Assembly (NCBI GenBank): GCA_023427705.1
Contig: JAEZAL010000219.1
Location: 1 to 6,143 of the forward strand
DNA: 6,143 nt
Direction: 5' to 3'
Origin: Bacillota bacterium
GTDB taxonomy: Bacteria; Bacillota; Clostridia; Clostridiales; Clostridiaceae
Position 1 is the stretch's first letter; each line of letters begins with the position of its first letter. Shown in pieces: positions 4,592-6,143 of the stretch. Both the position numbers and the translations under genes were made by a program. A model generated the notes under the pieces. The model saw only the letters and a list, made by a program, of their open reading frames with translations. It was not told where the DNA came from and made no database searches.

Positions 4592-6143
4592 ATGGAGAAA
4601 AATGCAATTAGAAAAGACGAAGAAGTTATAAGACGTAGCAAAACAGAGATAGTTATAAAGCTTCTAAAGTATTTAAAGCCTTATAAATTTGAAGCAGTTA
4701 TTGTCACTATCCTTATGATTTTGGTTATGTTAGCAGGTATTGTAAATCCTTTTTTATTAGGAATTGCAATTGATGATTATGTTGTAAATAAGAACGTTAA
4801 TGGATTAATCTATATCGGAATAGTTTTAGTTGTAATAAATATAATTTCATGGATTTTATCAAAAATTAGATGGACAATGATAACTTCAGTAACAAATAAC
4901 ATTTTGGTCAATATAAGACATGAATTATATAAACACATTCAATATTTATCTTTTGATTTCTTTGATGGAAGACCTGTAGGAAAAATTCTTGCAAGGGTAG
5001 TTGGAGATGTTAACTCTTTGAAGAATTTATTTTCTCAAAGTATTCAATCCTTTATTCCACAAATTTTAAATCTTATTTGTGTAACTATAATAATGTTTAT
5101 CCTTAATGTTAAACTTGCATTAGCTTGTTTAGCGCTTCTACCAATTTTAACTGGAGCCATGTTTGCAATTGAGATTATATCAAGAAGAAGATGGGAAATT
5201 TATAGAAATAAGAGATCAAACTTAAATGGATTTACTCATGAAGATTTCTCAGGAATTAAGGTAGTAAAAGGCTTTGCAAAAGAAAAGGAAACAGAAAAAA
5301 ACTTTAAAGAGATGGTTAAGGAACAAAGTAATACCTTTATTTCAGCTGTAAAAATAAATGATTTTTTCTGGCCGATAGTTGAATTATCTTGGGGAATTGG
5401 AAATGTTGTTGTGTTTTTTATTGGATATAAACTAATTATGAGTGGAGAAATAAAAATAGGGACATTAATTGCTTTCACAATGTATGTAGGAATGTTCTGG
5501 AGACCTATAATGAATCTTACTTCATTTTATAACAATTTAATTACAAACTTTTCAGCAGCAGATAGAATTTTTGATATTTTAGATATAAAACCAATAATTA
5601 AGAATTTAAAAGGTGCAAAAGATATAGGTAAAATCAATGGCGTAGTTGAATTTAAAAATGTTCATTTTGCATATGATAAAGATGTTGAAGTTCTTAGTAA
5701 TGTTAGTTTTAAGGTTAATAAAGGAGAAAAAATTGCTTTAGTTGGAGCAACTGGAGCTGGGAAAAGCACTATAGTTTCATTAATACGTAGATTCTATGAT
5801 CCAACTAAGGGTGAAGTTTTAATTGATGGTAAGGATATAAAGAAAGTTAATTTAGAATCCTTAAGAAGTCAAATGGGAATAATGCTTCAAGATACATTCT
5901 TATTTTCATCAACAATTATGGAAAATATAAGATATGGTAGATTAGATGCTACTGATGAGGAAGTAATAGAAGCGGCTAAAATAGTTAGAGCAGATGACTT
6001 TATCAAGGAATTTAATGATGGGTACTACACAAACTTAAATGAACAAGGGAATGGGCTATCAGTTGGGCAAAAGCAGCTTATATACTTTGCTAGAGTATTA
6101 CTGTCAAATCCAAGAATATTAATCTTAGATGAAGCAACAGCAA
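4592..6143 (+). CDS. ABC exporter half-transporter, consensus-site partner (C-terminus beyond window)
   Basis: The ATG directly follows the partner's TAG with no gap; its Shine-Dalgarno AGGAGG (4578-4583), 8 nt upstream, lies inside the end of the previous gene, so translational coupling is likely. The open frame gives 517 residues before the edge; the family is usually about 600, so roughly 80-100 residues are missing, including the H-loop. A polar N-terminal stretch (about 1-30) precedes hydrophobic segments near 34-56, 71-90, 152-171, 174-195, 258-280 and 288-305. The nucleotide-binding domain shows Tyr361 (A-loop), Walker A GATGAGKST (385-393), Q-loop Gln433, signature LSVGQKQ (489-495, Val for the usual Gly) and Walker B ILILDE (509-514) with catalytic Glu514. 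The altered signature with an intact Glu complements the first subunit. The pair should form a membrane heterodimer exporting a still unknown substrate. Confidence 0.93.
   Translation, partial: MEKNAIRKDEEVIRRSKTEIVIKLLKYLKPYKFEAVIVTILMILVMLAGIVNPFLLGIAIDDYVVNKNVNGLIYIGIVLVVINIISWILSKIRWTMITSVTNNILVNIRHELYKHIQYLSFDFFDGRPVGKILARVVGDVNSLKNLFSQSIQSFIPQILNLICVTIIMFILNVKLALACLALLPILTGAMFAIEIISRRRWEIYRNKRSNLNGFTHEDFSGIKVVKGFAKEKETEKNFKEMVKEQSNTFISAVKINDFFWPIVELSWGIGNVVVFFIGYKLIMSGEIKIGTLIAFTMYVGMFWRPIMNLTSFYNNLITNFSAADRIFDILDIKPIIKNLKGAKDIGKINGVVEFKNVHFAYDKDVEVLSNVSFKVNKGEKIALVGATGAGKSTIVSLIRRFYDPTKGEVLIDGKDIKKVNLESLRSQMGIMLQDTFLFSSTIMENIRYGRLDATDEEVIEAAKIVRADDFIKEFNDGYYTNLNEQGNGLSVGQKQLIYFARVLLSNPRILILDEATA

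Noticed and set aside
5236..5478. 80-codon minus-strand open frame
   Set aside because: It is antisense to the second ABC transporter gene, whose frame is continuous and conserved here.

Overview
The window is very A+T-rich, with AT-ended codons, strong AGGAGG-type ribosome binding sites and sigma-A-like promoters. This points to a low-GC Firmicute, most likely a Clostridium (sensu stricto) chromosome; the species is an inference I cannot settle from the sequence. I see no tRNA, rRNA, CRISPR array, insertion sequence or phage gene.

Left part, minus strand (1-1679). Three genes read leftward: a membrane-anchored protein of unknown function cut by the left edge (start at 471), a 75-residue two-helix membrane protein (547-774), and a monofunctional biotin-protein ligase, birA (915-1679). 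Between birA and the small membrane gene lie two near-identical 30-bp direct repeats. Each carries a 23-bp interrupted palindrome (TATAAAG-N9-CTTTATA), which looks like a pair of operator sites.

Middle (1680-2854). birA is divergent from a plus-strand dCMP deaminase gene (1883-2377), which ends in a clear intrinsic terminator. The next 446 bp hold no large gene but are full of signals: a near-consensus promoter (TTGACA-N17-TAGAAT, 2457-2485), a near-perfect Shine-Dalgarno, a 31-codon ORF (2526-2621), a hairpin on its stop codon, and two successive terminator-like hairpins (2690-2719 and 2744-2776). All of this sits just upstream of the transporter genes.

Right part (2855-6143). Two tightly coupled ABC exporter half-transporters follow. 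The first (2855-4591) has Asp in place of the catalytic Walker B Glu but a perfect LSGGQ. The second (4592 to the right edge, partial) has a normal DEA Walker B but LSVGQ. This complementary pattern is that of a heterodimeric type IV (BmrCD/LmrCD/TM287-288-like) exporter with one consensus and one degenerate ATP site. The leader upstream recalls the layout of Bacillus subtilis bmrB-bmrCD, where a translated leader controls a multidrug exporter by ribosome-mediated attenuation. That analogy is the most interesting hypothesis here, but I could not find a convincing antiterminator by eye.
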